Positions 1 to 8,466 of a DNA stretch of 23,991 nt are shown piece by piece; within the stretch, counting starts at the first letter, position 1, and each line of letters opens with the position of its first letter. Both the position numbers and the translations under genes were made by a program. Source of the DNA: Caryophanales bacterium UBA7642 (lineage in GTDB: Bacteria; Bacillota_I; Bacilli_A; RFN20; CAG-288); contig DLIM01000034.1 in NCBI GenBank assembly GCA_002483745.1, positions 1-23,991 on the forward strand, written 5' to 3'. Below the pieces are notes generated by a model, which worked only from the letters and a program-made list of their open reading frames with translations, had not been told where the DNA came from and searched no databases.

Positions 1-909
1 ACTCAGACTTTAAGCGGAAAGAATACAGATATGGTCGTTAGTCTCAAGACTAAACTTCTAGACTATATTTCTCAATTAGAGTATTTCGTTGAAGATCAAT
101 ACTCAGATGAAAAAGATGACTATGATGAAGAACTAGATAAGGTCTCTTCTTCTTTAGAAGACGATATCAAAGATCTTAATCTTGTTATTGAGAAGACTAA
201 AAGGGCTAACCAGGAATATCAGGGAGTTAACATTGCTATCGCTGGTGAACCTAATGTTGGTAAATCCACTCTTTTAAATGCTTTAGTCGGGGAAGATAAG
301 GCCATTGTCTCTCCAATACCTGGCACTACTAGAGATGTCGTTGAAGGAGAGAAGGAAATCAACGGATTACTCTTTAGGTTTAAAGATACTGCCGGCCTTA
401 GAAAAACAACTGATTTAGTTGAAAGCTTAGGTATCGAAAGATCATATAAGACTATTAAAGATTCTGATTTAGTTCTTTTGACCTCCGATAATGGTTTTGA
501 TGATATTGATAAAGATACTGAGCTTCAGGAAATCCTTAAAGGAAAGCCTTTAATAAAGGTGGCCACTAAAAAAGATATCAATCACAACACGAAAGAAGCT
601 GATATAGCTATTTGTTCTTTAAAAGATGATTTAACTCCACTTATTTCCTTAATGCTTAACAAGCTTAATCTAGATAAAAAAGAAGAAAGCAACTTCTTAG
701 GTACTAGAGAAGAAGAATTCTTAGAGAACATCTCTAGTCAATTAGAAGTAGCTAGAAAAGCCATTTCAGATACCCATCAAATTGATATCGTCTCTGACAA
801 CATCAGAGTAGCTATCAATCTACTTAATGATCTAATGGGAAATAGTGAATCCAAGACGATGGAAGACATCTATAACACCCTTTTCTCTAAGTTCTGCTTA
901 GGTAAATAA
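1..909 (+). CDS. mnmE: MnmE (TrmE) tRNA modification GTPase, 3' part only
   Basis: This is the C-terminal part of MnmE, the GTPase that with MnmG installs the (carboxymethyl)aminomethyl group on wobble uridine 34 of certain tRNAs. The frame is open to base 1, so the gene starts outside the window and the ATG at 31 is internal. The G domain sits inside the helical domain, as is normal for MnmE. Visible motifs are the P-loop GEPNVGKST (about bases 244-270), PGTTRD (switch I), DTAGLRKT (G3) and a variant G4, TKKD instead of NKxD. The protein ends in FSKFCLGK, which keeps the conserved C-terminal Cys of the C-(I/L/M)-GK motif. The tetrahydrofolate-binding N-terminal domain is not in the window. 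tatD starts one base after the stop, which suggests one transcript. The family call is secure; only the 5' end is missing. Confidence 0.95.
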   Translation, partial: TQTLSGKNTDMVVSLKTKLLDYISQLEYFVEDQYSDEKDDYDEELDKVSSSLEDDIKDLNLVIEKTKRANQEYQGVNIAIAGEPNVGKSTLLNALVGEDKAIVSPIPGTTRDVVEGEKEINGLLFRFKDTAGLRKTTDLVESLGIERSYKTIKDSDLVLLTSDNGFDDIDKDTELQEILKGKPLIKVATKKDINHNTKEADIAICSLKDDLTPLISLMLNKLNLDKKEESNFLGTREEEFLENISSQLEVARKAISDTHQIDIVSDNIRVAINLLNDLMGNSESKTMEDIYNTLFSKFCLGK

Positions 910-910
910 A

Positions 911-1690
911 ATGAAGATTATCGACACTCATTGCCACATTAACGATAACAAGCTTCTTCCTAATGCTAAAGAAGTAGTTTCAAGGGCTTTAGCAAATGGG
1001 GTAGTCAGCTGTTTTAATAACGGTGATTCTTTTGCTTCTTTCGATAAGATTGTTGAATTAAGCAAGACATTTAAAGGCTTCTGCTACAACGTTCTTGGAA
1101 TCCATCCAGAATTTGCTAACGAAACCAATGATTATTTCTTCTCGTCATATCGTTATATTGAGGAGCATAAAGAGATTATTAAAGCGGTTGGTGAAATTGG
1201 CTTAGACTATCACTTCAATAAGGATCCTCTCTATGTTGCTAATCAAAAGAAGCGTTTCATTGAACAAATCAGATTAGCAAAAAAACTTAATCTTCCTATT
1301 GTCATTCATTCTCGGGATGCTGACTTTGATACTCTTAACATCATCAAAGAAGAATTGCCTCCAAAGATTGATCTCCACTGCTTTTCTGGATCAAATGAAA
1401 TCCTAAAGGAATACCTCAAGCTTCCAATAGAGGTTCATATTGGAGTGGGCGGAGTGATTACCTTTAAGAACTCAAGAGTTTTAAAAGAAGTAGTCAGTAA
1501 GAATAATATGGAAATTTTCTTAACTGAAACGGATTCACCTTATTTAGCTCCTACTCCGCATAGAGGAGAAGCTAATGAGCCTGGTTATCTTCCTTTAATC
1601 ATCAAAGCAATTGCCGATATCAAGAATCTTCCTTTAGAGGATTGTGCAGCTACTCTCTATAATAACGGAGCTAATTTCTATGGAATCTAA
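911..1690 (+). CDS. tatD: TatD-family metal-dependent deoxyribonuclease
   Basis: This is a TatD/YcfH-type hydrolase with an amidohydrolase-like TIM barrel, 259 aa, the usual family length. Members are cytosolic Mg2+-dependent DNases with 3'-5' exonuclease activity and have been linked to DNA repair and quality control. Metal ligands are visible: H7 and H9 in DTHCHIND, E95 in GEIGLDY, H133 in VIHSRD, H156 in DLHCFSG and D208 in ETDSPYLAP. The start is one base after the mnmE stop. The gene overlaps rnmV by 11 bp. The tatD-rnmV-rsmA order is common in Bacillota and supports co-transcription. The exact cellular substrate cannot be told from sequence. Confidence 0.95.
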   Translation: MKIIDTHCHINDNKLLPNAKEVVSRALANGVVSCFNNGDSFASFDKIVELSKTFKGFCYNVLGIHPEFANETNDYFFSSYRYIEEHKEIIKAVGEIGLDYHFNKDPLYVANQKKRFIEQIRLAKKLNLPIVIHSRDADFDTLNIIKEELPPKIDLHCFSGSNEILKEYLKLPIEVHIGVGGVITFKNSRVLKEVVSKNNMEIFLTETDSPYLAPTPHRGEANEPGYLPLIIKAIADIKNLPLEDCAATLYNNGANFYGI

Positions 1691-2237
1691 AACCGATTTA
1701 AACGATAAGCGTTACCTTTATGTCTGCGAAGGAGTAACCGATGAAGATAAGCTTAAAAAATTAGGTTGCCTTTTTGTGGTGAAGACAGGTGGAAAGTTTA
1801 TAAGAAAAGATATCCTTCTTTTTTTACAAGAAGTCCATCAAGTAAGAGAAATTGTCTTAGTTTTAGATCCTGATGGTCCAGGAAGAAATATTACTGAGCA
1901 AGTAACTAAAGCAATCGGGCCTTGTTTAATTATCCAAGCTAATAAAGCTAAAGCTATTAAAAACAATAAAATCGGAATTGCTGAAATGAAAATAGAAGAC
2001 CTAAAAGATCTCCTTTGGCCTTATATCAAGCATGATATTTATGTAGATGAAAACCCTTCTTTTGATGAAGAAGACTATTACGAACTTAATCTTTCAGGAC
2101 CTGGCTCAAAAGCAGAAAGAATGAAGCTAATAACAAAATACCATATTCCATACACTTCTAATAAGATTGTTGAAGATGCTTTACTAATGCTTTCTAAATC
2201 AATAACCGATATCAAGGAGGATCTCTCTAATGAGTGA
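1680..2237 (+). CDS. rnmV: Ribonuclease M5 (5S rRNA maturase)
   Basis: Ribonuclease M5 is a Toprim-domain endonuclease that trims both ends of precursor 5S rRNA, in known cases with ribosomal protein L18 as cofactor. The Toprim fold is recognisable: the catalytic Glu is E17 in VCEGVTDE and the acidic DxD motif is D63-P-D65 in VLDPDGPG. I chose the ATG at 1680 (185 aa, normal for the family). It has GGAG at 1667-1670 with 9-nt spacing, and the residues upstream of it do not look like RnmV. A GTG at 1644 in the same frame is less likely. The gene overlaps the end of tatD by 11 bp and the start of rsmA by 8 bp, so translational coupling is likely. It ends in TGA. Confidence 0.93.
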   Translation: MESKTDLNDKRYLYVCEGVTDEDKLKKLGCLFVVKTGGKFIRKDILLFLQEVHQVREIVLVLDPDGPGRNITEQVTKAIGPCLIIQANKAKAIKNNKIGIAEMKIEDLKDLLWPYIKHDIYVDENPSFDEEDYYELNLSGPGSKAERMKLITKYHIPYTSNKIVEDALLMLSKSITDIKEDLSNE

Positions 2238-3045
2238 AAAAGCTAGAATTGAAGCCTTATTAAGAGAATATGGCTTCTATGCTAAGAAATCATTCGGTCA
2301 GAACTTTTTGATCAATGAAGGAATTATCAATCGCATAGTCACCAGCATGAAGCCTGAAGACTATGAGACAGTAATTGAAATTGGTCCAGGTTTAGGCTCA
2401 CTTACTTTGCCTCTTTTAAGTAAGGCTAAGAAATTAATAGCCGTTGATGCTGATCGAGATATGATTAAAGTCTTAACTGATATCCTAAAAGACAAAAAGA
2501 ACGTCACTTTAGTTCAATCAGACTTCTTGAGATTCAATCCTAATAAATACAGTAAAGCCAGTGATCGTCTCTTCATTGGAAACTTGCCATATAACATCAC
2601 TTCTGAACTGCTGGAATATCTTTTAAAGACCGGTTTTAAATCAGCCGGAATCATGGTTCAAAAAGAAGTGGCTGATAAACTCACTTATGTCCAAAACAAG
2701 AAAGACAATTCGGCTTTAGGTGCCTTTATTGCCGCTATGGGAGACTTAAGTTTAGTCTCTTCAGTCGATCGTTCCTCTTTTTCTCCTGCCCCAAATGTCG
2801 ACTCCGCCTTTATTAGAATTGATATCAAAAAGAAAGTTTCTTTTACTCTTTATCCAATCTATAAGGCGTTGTTCAAGGACCCTAACAAAACAATCGGTAA
2901 CTGTTTAAAACAGTATCCGCTTTATCAGAAAGCTTTAGATTATATGAAGACTAATTCTGATCCTACTTTAATGTTAAGAGCTAGACAATTAGATAAAGAC
3001 CAATTGCTTGATTTAGCAAAAGATATAAAGAAGCAAGCTGATTAA
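2230..3045 (+). CDS. rsmA: 16S rRNA (A1518/A1519) dimethyltransferase RsmA/KsgA
   Basis: This SAM-dependent rRNA adenine dimethyltransferase makes the two adjacent N6,N6-dimethyladenosines near the 3' end of 16S rRNA; its loss gives kasugamycin resistance. The protein is 271 aa. Motifs are KKSFGQNFL at residues 19-27, SAM-binding motif I EIGPGLGS around 50-57, catalytic motif IV NLPYNIT from residue 118, and PAPNVDSAF in the C-terminal half. A strong Shine-Dalgarno AAGGAGG lies at 2214-2220, 9 nt before the ATG and inside rnmV. It is the last gene of the + strand cluster and is followed after 15 bp by the convergent end of the next gene. A perfect 12-bp palindrome (3038-3049) covers the stop, but no U-rich terminator follows. 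Confidence 0.96.
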   Translation: MSEKARIEALLREYGFYAKKSFGQNFLINEGIINRIVTSMKPEDYETVIEIGPGLGSLTLPLLSKAKKLIAVDADRDMIKVLTDILKDKKNVTLVQSDFLRFNPNKYSKASDRLFIGNLPYNITSELLEYLLKTGFKSAGIMVQKEVADKLTYVQNKKDNSALGAFIAAMGDLSLVSSVDRSSFSPAPNVDSAFIRIDIKKKVSFTLYPIYKALFKDPNKTIGNCLKQYPLYQKALDYMKTNSDPTLMLRARQLDKDQLLDLAKDIKKQAD

Positions 3046-3060
3046 TCAGTACTTACTTAC

Positions 3061-5301
3061 TTAATCTGGGACTTTTGGATCATCATAGCTAATAGTTTCG
3101 CTAGTAGTTAAATCATCACTAATATCATTATCAGTAGTAAAACTATCAATTGCTACTCCACTAACTAAGCCAAACAGATTCAAAAGAGAAGAAGTCTTTA
3201 ATTTACTAACCTTTTCCTTTAAGGTATCGGCTTTTACGATTTCGCTTAAAGTCTTCCCCTTATAAGCAGAAAGAAGAGTAGCAATAGCTAAATCATAAAC
3301 CTTATTGCCCGTTGTCTGAACTTCTACACCAGTCAATAAAGTATTAAAGTTTAAGAACCCAACTGAATTATCAAAGACAACAGCAATGTTATTGCTAATA
3401 CTATCAATCAAAGAACTCATAAGGCTCGATTCCGTTCCAGAAGTCAAATTATCAACAATAGTCTTAATCCAGGCTGGCTGAGATTCTGATCCTTTCTTAT
3501 GAATCAAAGAACAATCATTAACTAATTCTAAGACCGTATGAGAATCATCAAGCTTAAACTCTAATAAAGAAGAAGAGATAGCATCAACAATATTTGACCA
3601 GTTGGTAGTTGATTTAATCAGATTATCGTTAACCTGATCAAGAATATCATTGATCTGTTTTTCTATTACCTCATCAGTTAGATAAAAAACTAAATCAAAA
3701 TCGAAAGTGCTAGTCAAGCCTGAAGAAGCCGCCAATTTATTTAAGGTCTCTTTTGAAAGAACAATTCTATAGGTATTGATAGTATTGTTTTTCGATTTGC
3801 TATGGATTCCATAATCGACTAAGAAATCGTACGTTAAAGAATTACCATCTTTATCTTTGGAATAGCTTTCTTCAGTGGCTAAATCATAGTTAGTTAACAT
3901 TCCTTGACTAAAGTATAGTGGGCTAAGAGGAGTACCGACATTTTCCTGAAGAAGAGAATTAATCTTACTAGCCGTATAACCTTTATCAGCTAAGACTTCC
4001 TTCAAAGTCTTTTTCTGTTTATCTTCGCTATCAGGTTCAAGATCAGGAAGACGAGAATAGAGATAATTATAAGGAGCTTGTTTAATATAGGTATTAATTG
4101 AAGTAAGAGAGAAAGTACCCTGAGTTTTTAGATAAGAAGAAAGATCTTCTATTGTCTTAGTTTCTTTATCAGCATCTAAATAGGAAACATTAGTTGTACT
4201 GCTAATACTGGAATTAAATGATAAAGACTCAGCTGATTTTGAATAACTATAAGTATGAGTAAAATCTACTGTTCTAGTATCTCCAGAATAACTAACTCCA
4301 CTTGTAGAACAAATGTCATATAAAGAACCATAAGAGGTAGTTAAACTAGAAACATCATTAATCCCTTTATGACCGGTAAATACAACACTCATTCCGGCTT
4401 TAATTAAAGAAGTAGAGATAGAACTATGGGAAGTCATCATTTCATAGGAGATTAAATTATCGTAATCAGAATGAGGAATTAAGGAATGGTGAGTAAGTCC
4501 AATAACGGCATTACCTTTATTCCTAGCATTACTGATTTGAGTCTTTACATAAGATAATTCTTTATCGGTAATGATTCCTTTTCCTTCTTTTAAAGAAGTC
4601 ATCTGATTATCAGATGAATAACGACAATCATCCATCATTATCAACGTATAGTTGTTTTTTAGATCAAGGGTATAACTAAGACTGCCCGCTTGAGAATCAG
4701 AGTTAACAAAAGAAGTTGTGGCATCACTATAAATAACAGAAGAATAAATTTCTTTAAACTTATCTAAAGTAGTGAGCTGAGATTCAGTAACAGCATCCGA
4801 ATATGATTTAGCAGAGGAATTGTTGATATCATCCTCTCCAGGAACTAAAGCAATTCTAAAATCAGGATTAGTCTTCTGAATTTCCGTTTTAGCTTCTAGT
4901 AGTTTACTAGCAACATATTGATGAGAAGCTAATTCACCATTAAAGGTTAAATCACCGGTTACCAGAAGAACATCCGGTTTAGCATCTTCAATTTCTTTAA
5001 TTTTAGCATCAAAAATACCTTAGCTTTCAGTCAAAGCAATTCGACTGTTTCCATAAGATTTCTAATATTCAGAAGTGTTGCTGATTAAATTAGAAGCCAA
5101 AACCTGAGGATCACTTAAAACCATTGCCTTTAAGGAGGTAACAGCATCGGGTTTGTTAGATGAAGAATCAGAAGCTATAGGAGAAGAAGAACTATTATTA
5201 GATTCCTGGCTCTTTTTGCAGGAAGCTAAACCAGTTATTCCGATAAGAGATAGAACTAAAACACTTTTTATAGTTTTAAATTTTAGGCTTTTATTGATCA
5301 T
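3061..5301 (-). pseudogene. Metallophosphoesterase-like lipoprotein, broken by two in-frame stop codons
   Basis: One reading frame of 746 codons runs from the ATG at 5301 to the TAA at 3061, interrupted only by TAG (codon 80, 5062-5064) and TAA (codon 94, 5020-5022). There is no frameshift. The start has a lipoprotein signal peptide (lipobox LASC, Cys28), a Ser-rich linker and an RBS (GAGGG at 5309-5313). Read through the stops, codons 55-320 resemble calcineurin-like metallophosphoesterases: LSDPQ at 62-66, TGDL at 115-118, VPGEDD at 153-158, THHSLIPH near 271 and TGHKG near 310. Canonical metal-site motifs would be DxH, GD, GNHD and GHxH, so several ligands are replaced (H66 to Q, NH to ED, second His of GHxH to G). 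The C-terminal part of about 430 residues is not recognised. After the second stop about 650 codons stay open, so decay is recent, or the stops are errors or are recoded. A shorter product could start at the ATG at 4644, but it would lack export. Confidence 0.75.
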
Positions 5302-5328
5302 ACCTATGCCCTCTAAGAAACCAGTTTA

Positions 5329-5334
5329 ATTATA
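5329..5334 (-). promoter_or_regulatory. Putative -10 box of the lipoprotein pseudogene
   Basis: On the minus strand a perfect TATAAT lies 27 bp upstream of the ATG at 5301, with the GAGGG ribosome-binding site between them. No good -35 hexamer is seen at 16-18 bp. The signals for expression therefore look intact even though the reading frame is interrupted. Confidence 0.35.
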
Positions 5335-5448
5335 ACCTATTTTTCATTTAAAATAAGCAAGACAACTTTGCTTTGCTGCTAAAAAAAGCAATCATTCATC
5401 TTTTTTTCAACAAAAATCGGATAAGCTTCTTCAATAGCTTTTATATAA

Positions 5449-6312
5449 TTACTTATTTGATTCAGATGGTCTATTAATATCGTGAGGCTGATTAAGAGAA
5501 TTACTAACACTCTTGGTATCAGCAATAGCCTTGCTTAAGGCGGAAGGCGTATCTAATTGACTTATAGAAACTTCCTCTTTAGAAGAACGATAGATGATTT
5601 CATCTTGTAAAGAAGGCTTAAATTTAAAGATTAATCCACAGATAATAATACCAGTCAAGGATCCACAGGTATCACAGATGATATCATACATAGTATCCAT
5701 AATAGCAAAGTGATGTCCTTCTTTAGTAGCATAGAAAGCTGCTATTTCTTCATCAGAGCAAGTGAAGTTTCCCTTTTCATCAACACAGGAGATAAATTCA
5801 TCTGGTATATATTTCTGCATATTGGTTCCGCACAAAGAATCAAAAGAGAATTCATAAACTTCCCACATAGCTTCAATAGCAATAGCAAAGAAAAAGCCAA
5901 ACATTAATGAGAATAATAGTTGATGAGAGCCTTTGTTAGTTTCTCTTAAAAAGAACTTTGACAATGAATAACCAAGCACAGCAAACTGCAAAGTACCCAA
6001 AAAATGAAGGAATTTATCATAATTCTGAACTCGATAATAGACGTTAGAAGCTTCTCCTAAAATGATAGAGAGAATTAGATCAACGGCTATACAGATATCG
6101 ACAAAAATAGAAAAATTGATTTTTAATATGTGCTCAACTAAAGGAACGCAAAGGATTCCAACAATTGCTGAACAAGAAGCAACCATAATAATCTTTGATT
6201 GATCATGGTTCCAATAAGAAGTTGCTCCACAATATGTGGTTATAGCAAAAATTAGAAGCGTAAAATAGGTTATTTCCTCAATGATGTATAGAACTTTCTT
6301 TCCCGATGTCAT
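5449..6312 (-). CDS. YjdF/DUF2238-like integral membrane protein
   Basis: A 287-aa polytopic membrane protein of unknown function. Hydrophobic stretches fall near residues 10-28, 38-60, 65-88, 103-122, 132-150 and 205-230, with a hydrophilic tail from about 235. Motif-like residues recall the YjdF/DUF2238 family: DKFLHFLG around 99-106, WEVYEFSFD followed by GTNMQ around 150-167, and an aspartate-rich IMDTMYDIICDTCG before the last helix. The charged and His residues inside membrane segments suggest a catalytic or metal-linked role, but that is inference. The Shine-Dalgarno AAGGA (6327-6331) is 14 nt from the ATG, longer than usual, and no nearer start exists in frame. It stands between the broken lipoprotein gene and prs with its own promoter, so it is probably monocistronic. 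Confidence 0.65.
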   Translation of the reverse strand: MTSGKKVLYIIEEITYFTLLIFAITTYCGATSYWNHDQSKIIMVASCSAIVGILCVPLVEHILKINFSIFVDICIAVDLILSIILGEASNVYYRVQNYDKFLHFLGTLQFAVLGYSLSKFFLRETNKGSHQLLFSLMFGFFFAIAIEAMWEVYEFSFDSLCGTNMQKYIPDEFISCVDEKGNFTCSDEEIAAFYATKEGHHFAIMDTMYDIICDTCGSLTGIIICGLIFKFKPSLQDEIIYRSSKEEVSISQLDTPSALSKAIADTKSVSNSLNQPHDINRPSESNK

Positions 6313-6339
6313 TTTTGTTTGTTGTTTCCTTCTAACATT

Positions 6340-6367
6340 ATTGTAATTTCTATTTTTTTAAAGACAA
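6340..6367 (-). promoter_or_regulatory. Promoter of the YjdF-like gene
   Basis: The minus strand reads TTGTCT, a 16-bp spacer, then TACAAT (-35 at 6362-6367, -10 at 6340-6345), a good sigma-A type match. Transcription would start near 6333, about 21 nt before the ATG at 6312, and would include the AAGGA site. It lies just downstream of the prs terminator. Confidence 0.5.
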
Positions 6368-6371
6368 GCAA

Positions 6372-6399
6372 AAAGGACTTGCTATTTAGCAAATCCTTT
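6372..6399 (-). terminator. Putative intrinsic terminator after prs
   Basis: A hairpin with 6 + 4 base pairs, one internal mismatch (C6378/A6393) and a 6-nt loop lies 45 bp after the prs stop. Read on the minus strand, it ends in a short T run that is partly inside the stem. It is a moderate terminator for prs. Confidence 0.55.
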
Positions 6400-6444
6400 A
6401 GTTGCTTAACATTTGTCTACTATTATACTGACTTAAGAAACTGA

Positions 6445-7422
6445 TTAGTCGTTAAACTGGTTATAGCACTCAGATAAGGAAGTATCCTCGTTGATGGCTT
6501 TAATTGCATTAGCAATAATTGGAGCTAAAGTCACAACCTGAATGTTCAAAGACTTGTCATCAGCAAACTTGTCTGAAAGCGGAATAGAATCAGTAACAAA
6601 GATTTTATCGAAAGCGTGAGTAGAAGAAAGTCTTTCATAAGCGGGATCAGAGAAAACAGCGTGAGTAGCAACCATCATGATTCTCTTACCGCCAGCCTTC
6701 TTTAAAGCTTCAGCAGCAGCAACAGCAGAGCCTGCAGTATCAATCATATCATCGACAATCAAGCAATCCTTATCAGCTACATCACCAATGATGTTCATAA
6801 CTTCAGGCTGATACTGAGAATTTCTTCTCTTATCAATGATAGCAATAGGAGAATTAAGCTTTTCAGCAATTCTTCTAGCACGATTGACTCCGCCATGGTC
6901 AGGAGAAACAACAACAAGATTCTTCTTATCGATATCTTTATCGTTATAAATCACATGGCCTAGCATCGGAATAGCACTCAAATCATCTTCAAGACAGGAG
7001 AAGAATCCCTGAATCTGAGCGGCATGTAAATCAAAAGTAAGAACACGGTCAGCTCCAGCGGTTGCTAATAAATCAGCAACGAGTCTAGCTGAAATAGGCT
7101 CTCTTGGTTTGGATTTACGATCTTGTCTAGCATAGCCGAAATAAGGAATGATAACGTTGATTTCCTTAGCAGAAGATCTTCTAACGGCATCAATGAAGAT
7201 CAAAGTCTCCATTAGATGATCGTTTACTGGAGGACAAGTTGACTGAATAATAAAAACTTGTTTTCCTCTGACAGTATCGACAGGACAGGCCATAACTTCT
7301 TTAGACGGGAATGTGGCAAGATGAACGGGAGCTAATTTCGTATCTAGACACTTAGCGACCTGCTCAGCAAGATTCTGATTAGCAGATAAGGCGTAAATGA
7401 CCGCATTATTTTTTAGCTTCAT
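6445..7422 (-). CDS. prs: Ribose-phosphate pyrophosphokinase (PRPP synthetase)
   Basis: The enzyme makes PRPP from ribose 5-phosphate and ATP, feeding purine, pyrimidine, NAD, His and Trp synthesis in the cytosol. The start at 7422 gives 325 aa and has a strong RBS (GGAGGG, complement of 7428-7433) 5 nt upstream. An in-frame ATG at 7476 would add 18 residues unlike the family and overlap the upstream terminator. Visible motifs are the class I features: YFGYARQDRK, the FDLHAAQIQGFF stretch, VVSPDHGGVNRAR, the catalytic flexible-loop KRR, and the ribose-5-phosphate loop VDDMIDTAGS (about residues 222-231). Only a short gap separates it from the terminator of pgmB, so it has either a very short own promoter (a TAGAAT-like -10 precedes it) or depends on read-through. 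Confidence 0.97.
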   Translation of the reverse strand: MKLKNNAVIYALSANQNLAEQVAKCLDTKLAPVHLATFPSKEVMACPVDTVRGKQVFIIQSTCPPVNDHLMETLIFIDAVRRSSAKEINVIIPYFGYARQDRKSKPREPISARLVADLLATAGADRVLTFDLHAAQIQGFFSCLEDDLSAIPMLGHVIYNDKDIDKKNLVVVSPDHGGVNRARRIAEKLNSPIAIIDKRRNSQYQPEVMNIIGDVADKDCLIVDDMIDTAGSAVAAAEALKKAGGKRIMMVATHAVFSDPAYERLSSTHAFDKIFVTDSIPLSDKFADDKSLNIQVVTLAPIIANAIKAINEDTSLSECYNQFND

Positions 7423-7454
7423 GCTTTCCCTCCGAGGACGTATTATTCTACAAC

Positions 7455-7481
7455 AAAAAAAGGCTCGATTCATCATCGAGC
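7455..7481 (-). terminator. Intrinsic terminator after pgmB
   Basis: A perfect 7-bp stem (GCTCGAT/ATCGAGC, arms 7463-7469 and 7475-7481) with a 5-nt loop is followed on the minus strand by C and seven Ts. It begins immediately after the pgmB stop and ends 33 bp before the prs start codon. Confidence 0.85.
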
Positions 7482-7482
7482 G

Positions 7483-8142
7483 CTACTTTTTTTGCAATTG
7501 ATTGTTTTTAGTAACAATTAGAATGACATCAGCAATGCTTTTTAGAGGATAATCTGTCTGATAATAAGAAGCAGCTTCTCCAACACCGCAAGCAATAAAG
7601 TTGCCTTTCTTAGCAGCTTGGATACCAGCAAAGGCATCTTCAACAACTAATGTATTCTCAGGATTGGAATTTAATTTCTTAGCTACTAAAAGAAAAATAT
7701 CAGGTGATGGTTTAACTAAATCAACATCGTCACCAGAGACAACAGCATCAAAAGTATTCTGCATTCCCAATTTTTCTAATATGTATTCTGCATTGGTGGA
7801 ACTAGAACCAATACCAACCTTAATGCCTTTTTTCTTTAACCAGTCGATAGTAGATCTGACTTGAGTAGAGCAGTCACTAGGTTTTACATTAACTAGCAGA
7901 CTCTTATAAATTTCGTTCTTTTTCTCACCTAATTTAGTTTTCTCTTCTTCCGTATAGTTTTTATTAGATCTTTTAAGAATGACATTAACGCAATCTTCCC
8001 TGGAAATGCCACGTAATTGATTATTAATATCACGATCAAAATATATGCCTTCATCATCAGTTACTTTCTTCCAAGCCTGATAATGATATTCATCAGTAGG
8101 ACAAATTACACCATCTAAATCGAATATAACAGCAGTAATCAT
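7483..8142 (-). CDS. pgmB: Beta-phosphoglucomutase (HAD superfamily)
   Basis: A 219-aa HAD hydrolase of the beta-phosphoglucomutase group. These enzymes interconvert beta-glucose 1-phosphate and glucose 6-phosphate, usually behind maltose or trehalose phosphorylases. Key residues are the nucleophile D8 and acid/base D10 in FDLDGVI, H20 in the cap (DEYHYQAWK, as in the lactococcal enzyme), the cap motif LRGISRED, GSSS (motif II), the Lys of KPSPDIF (motif III) and VEDAFAGIQAAK (motif IV). No sugar phosphorylase lies nearby, so the source of beta-glucose 1-phosphate is not visible here. AGGGG precedes the ATG at a usable distance. It is transcribed alone, with a promoter at 8221-8248 and a terminator directly after the stop. 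Confidence 0.88.
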   Translation of the reverse strand: MITAVIFDLDGVICPTDEYHYQAWKKVTDDEGIYFDRDINNQLRGISREDCVNVILKRSNKNYTEEEKTKLGEKKNEIYKSLLVNVKPSDCSTQVRSTIDWLKKKGIKVGIGSSSTNAEYILEKLGMQNTFDAVVSGDDVDLVKPSPDIFLLVAKKLNSNPENTLVVEDAFAGIQAAKKGNFIACGVGEAASYYQTDYPLKSIADVILIVTKNNQLQKK

Positions 8143-8466
8143 TTAAGTTACCCCTATAAGTTCATGAAATCAGAAAAAGTTTCTCTATAACAATGGAAGA
8201 TATAATTGAACTCTATATATATTATATAGTTAAACAATAATAATGCAAAATCGAAAAGATTTCTAGCCTTTTATAGACCCAAATTAAGGTAATCATCAAA
8301 ACAATGATTGAAATTAAATTGACAAAGAACAAAAATCTATCTATTATCTGCTTTAATTACTTTTGTAATTTCCAAAGCAAAAAGTAAAAGAAATTAATCA
8401 TAAAAAACTGATTTTTTGATAATAAAAACAATACTAATAAGAAAAACTTTTAGTGCTGTTTGGACT
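8143..8466. other. 324-bp AT-rich intergenic region, with pgmB promoter
   Basis: Between pgmB and the hydrolase gene, both on the minus strand. It holds the pgmB promoter and its roughly 70-nt leader. It also has a hairpin at 8350-8378 (two stems of 5 and 6 bp, a 4-nt loop and a 3-nt bulge) without a U tract, a short hairpin at 8291-8309, and an A6/T6 hairpin near 8402-8417 that could weakly end the hydrolase transcript. I see no convincing coding frame or RNA gene. Confidence 0.5.
8221..8248 (-). promoter_or_regulatory. Promoter of pgmB
   Basis: The minus strand reads TTGCAT, a 16-bp spacer, then TATAAT (-35 at 8243-8248, -10 at 8221-8226). Transcription would start near 8214, leaving a leader of about 70 nt before the ATG at 8142. 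Confidence 0.5.

Noticed and set aside
5020..5064. Use of an alternative genetic code to explain the two stops in the lipoprotein gene
   Set aside because: Other genes in the window end at TAA, TAG and TGA at family-normal lengths, so neither TAG nor TAA is globally reassigned.
6309..6338. A 9-residue upstream frame ending in TGA that overlaps the ATG of the YjdF-like gene
   Set aside because: Its ATG lies upstream of the transcription start predicted from the TTGTCT/TACAAT promoter, so it is probably not in the mRNA.
8350..8378. Hairpin in the pgmB-esterase spacer considered as terminator or structured RNA
   Set aside because: No U tract on either strand, a bulge in the stem and only AT-rich pairing; nothing ties it to a known RNA family.
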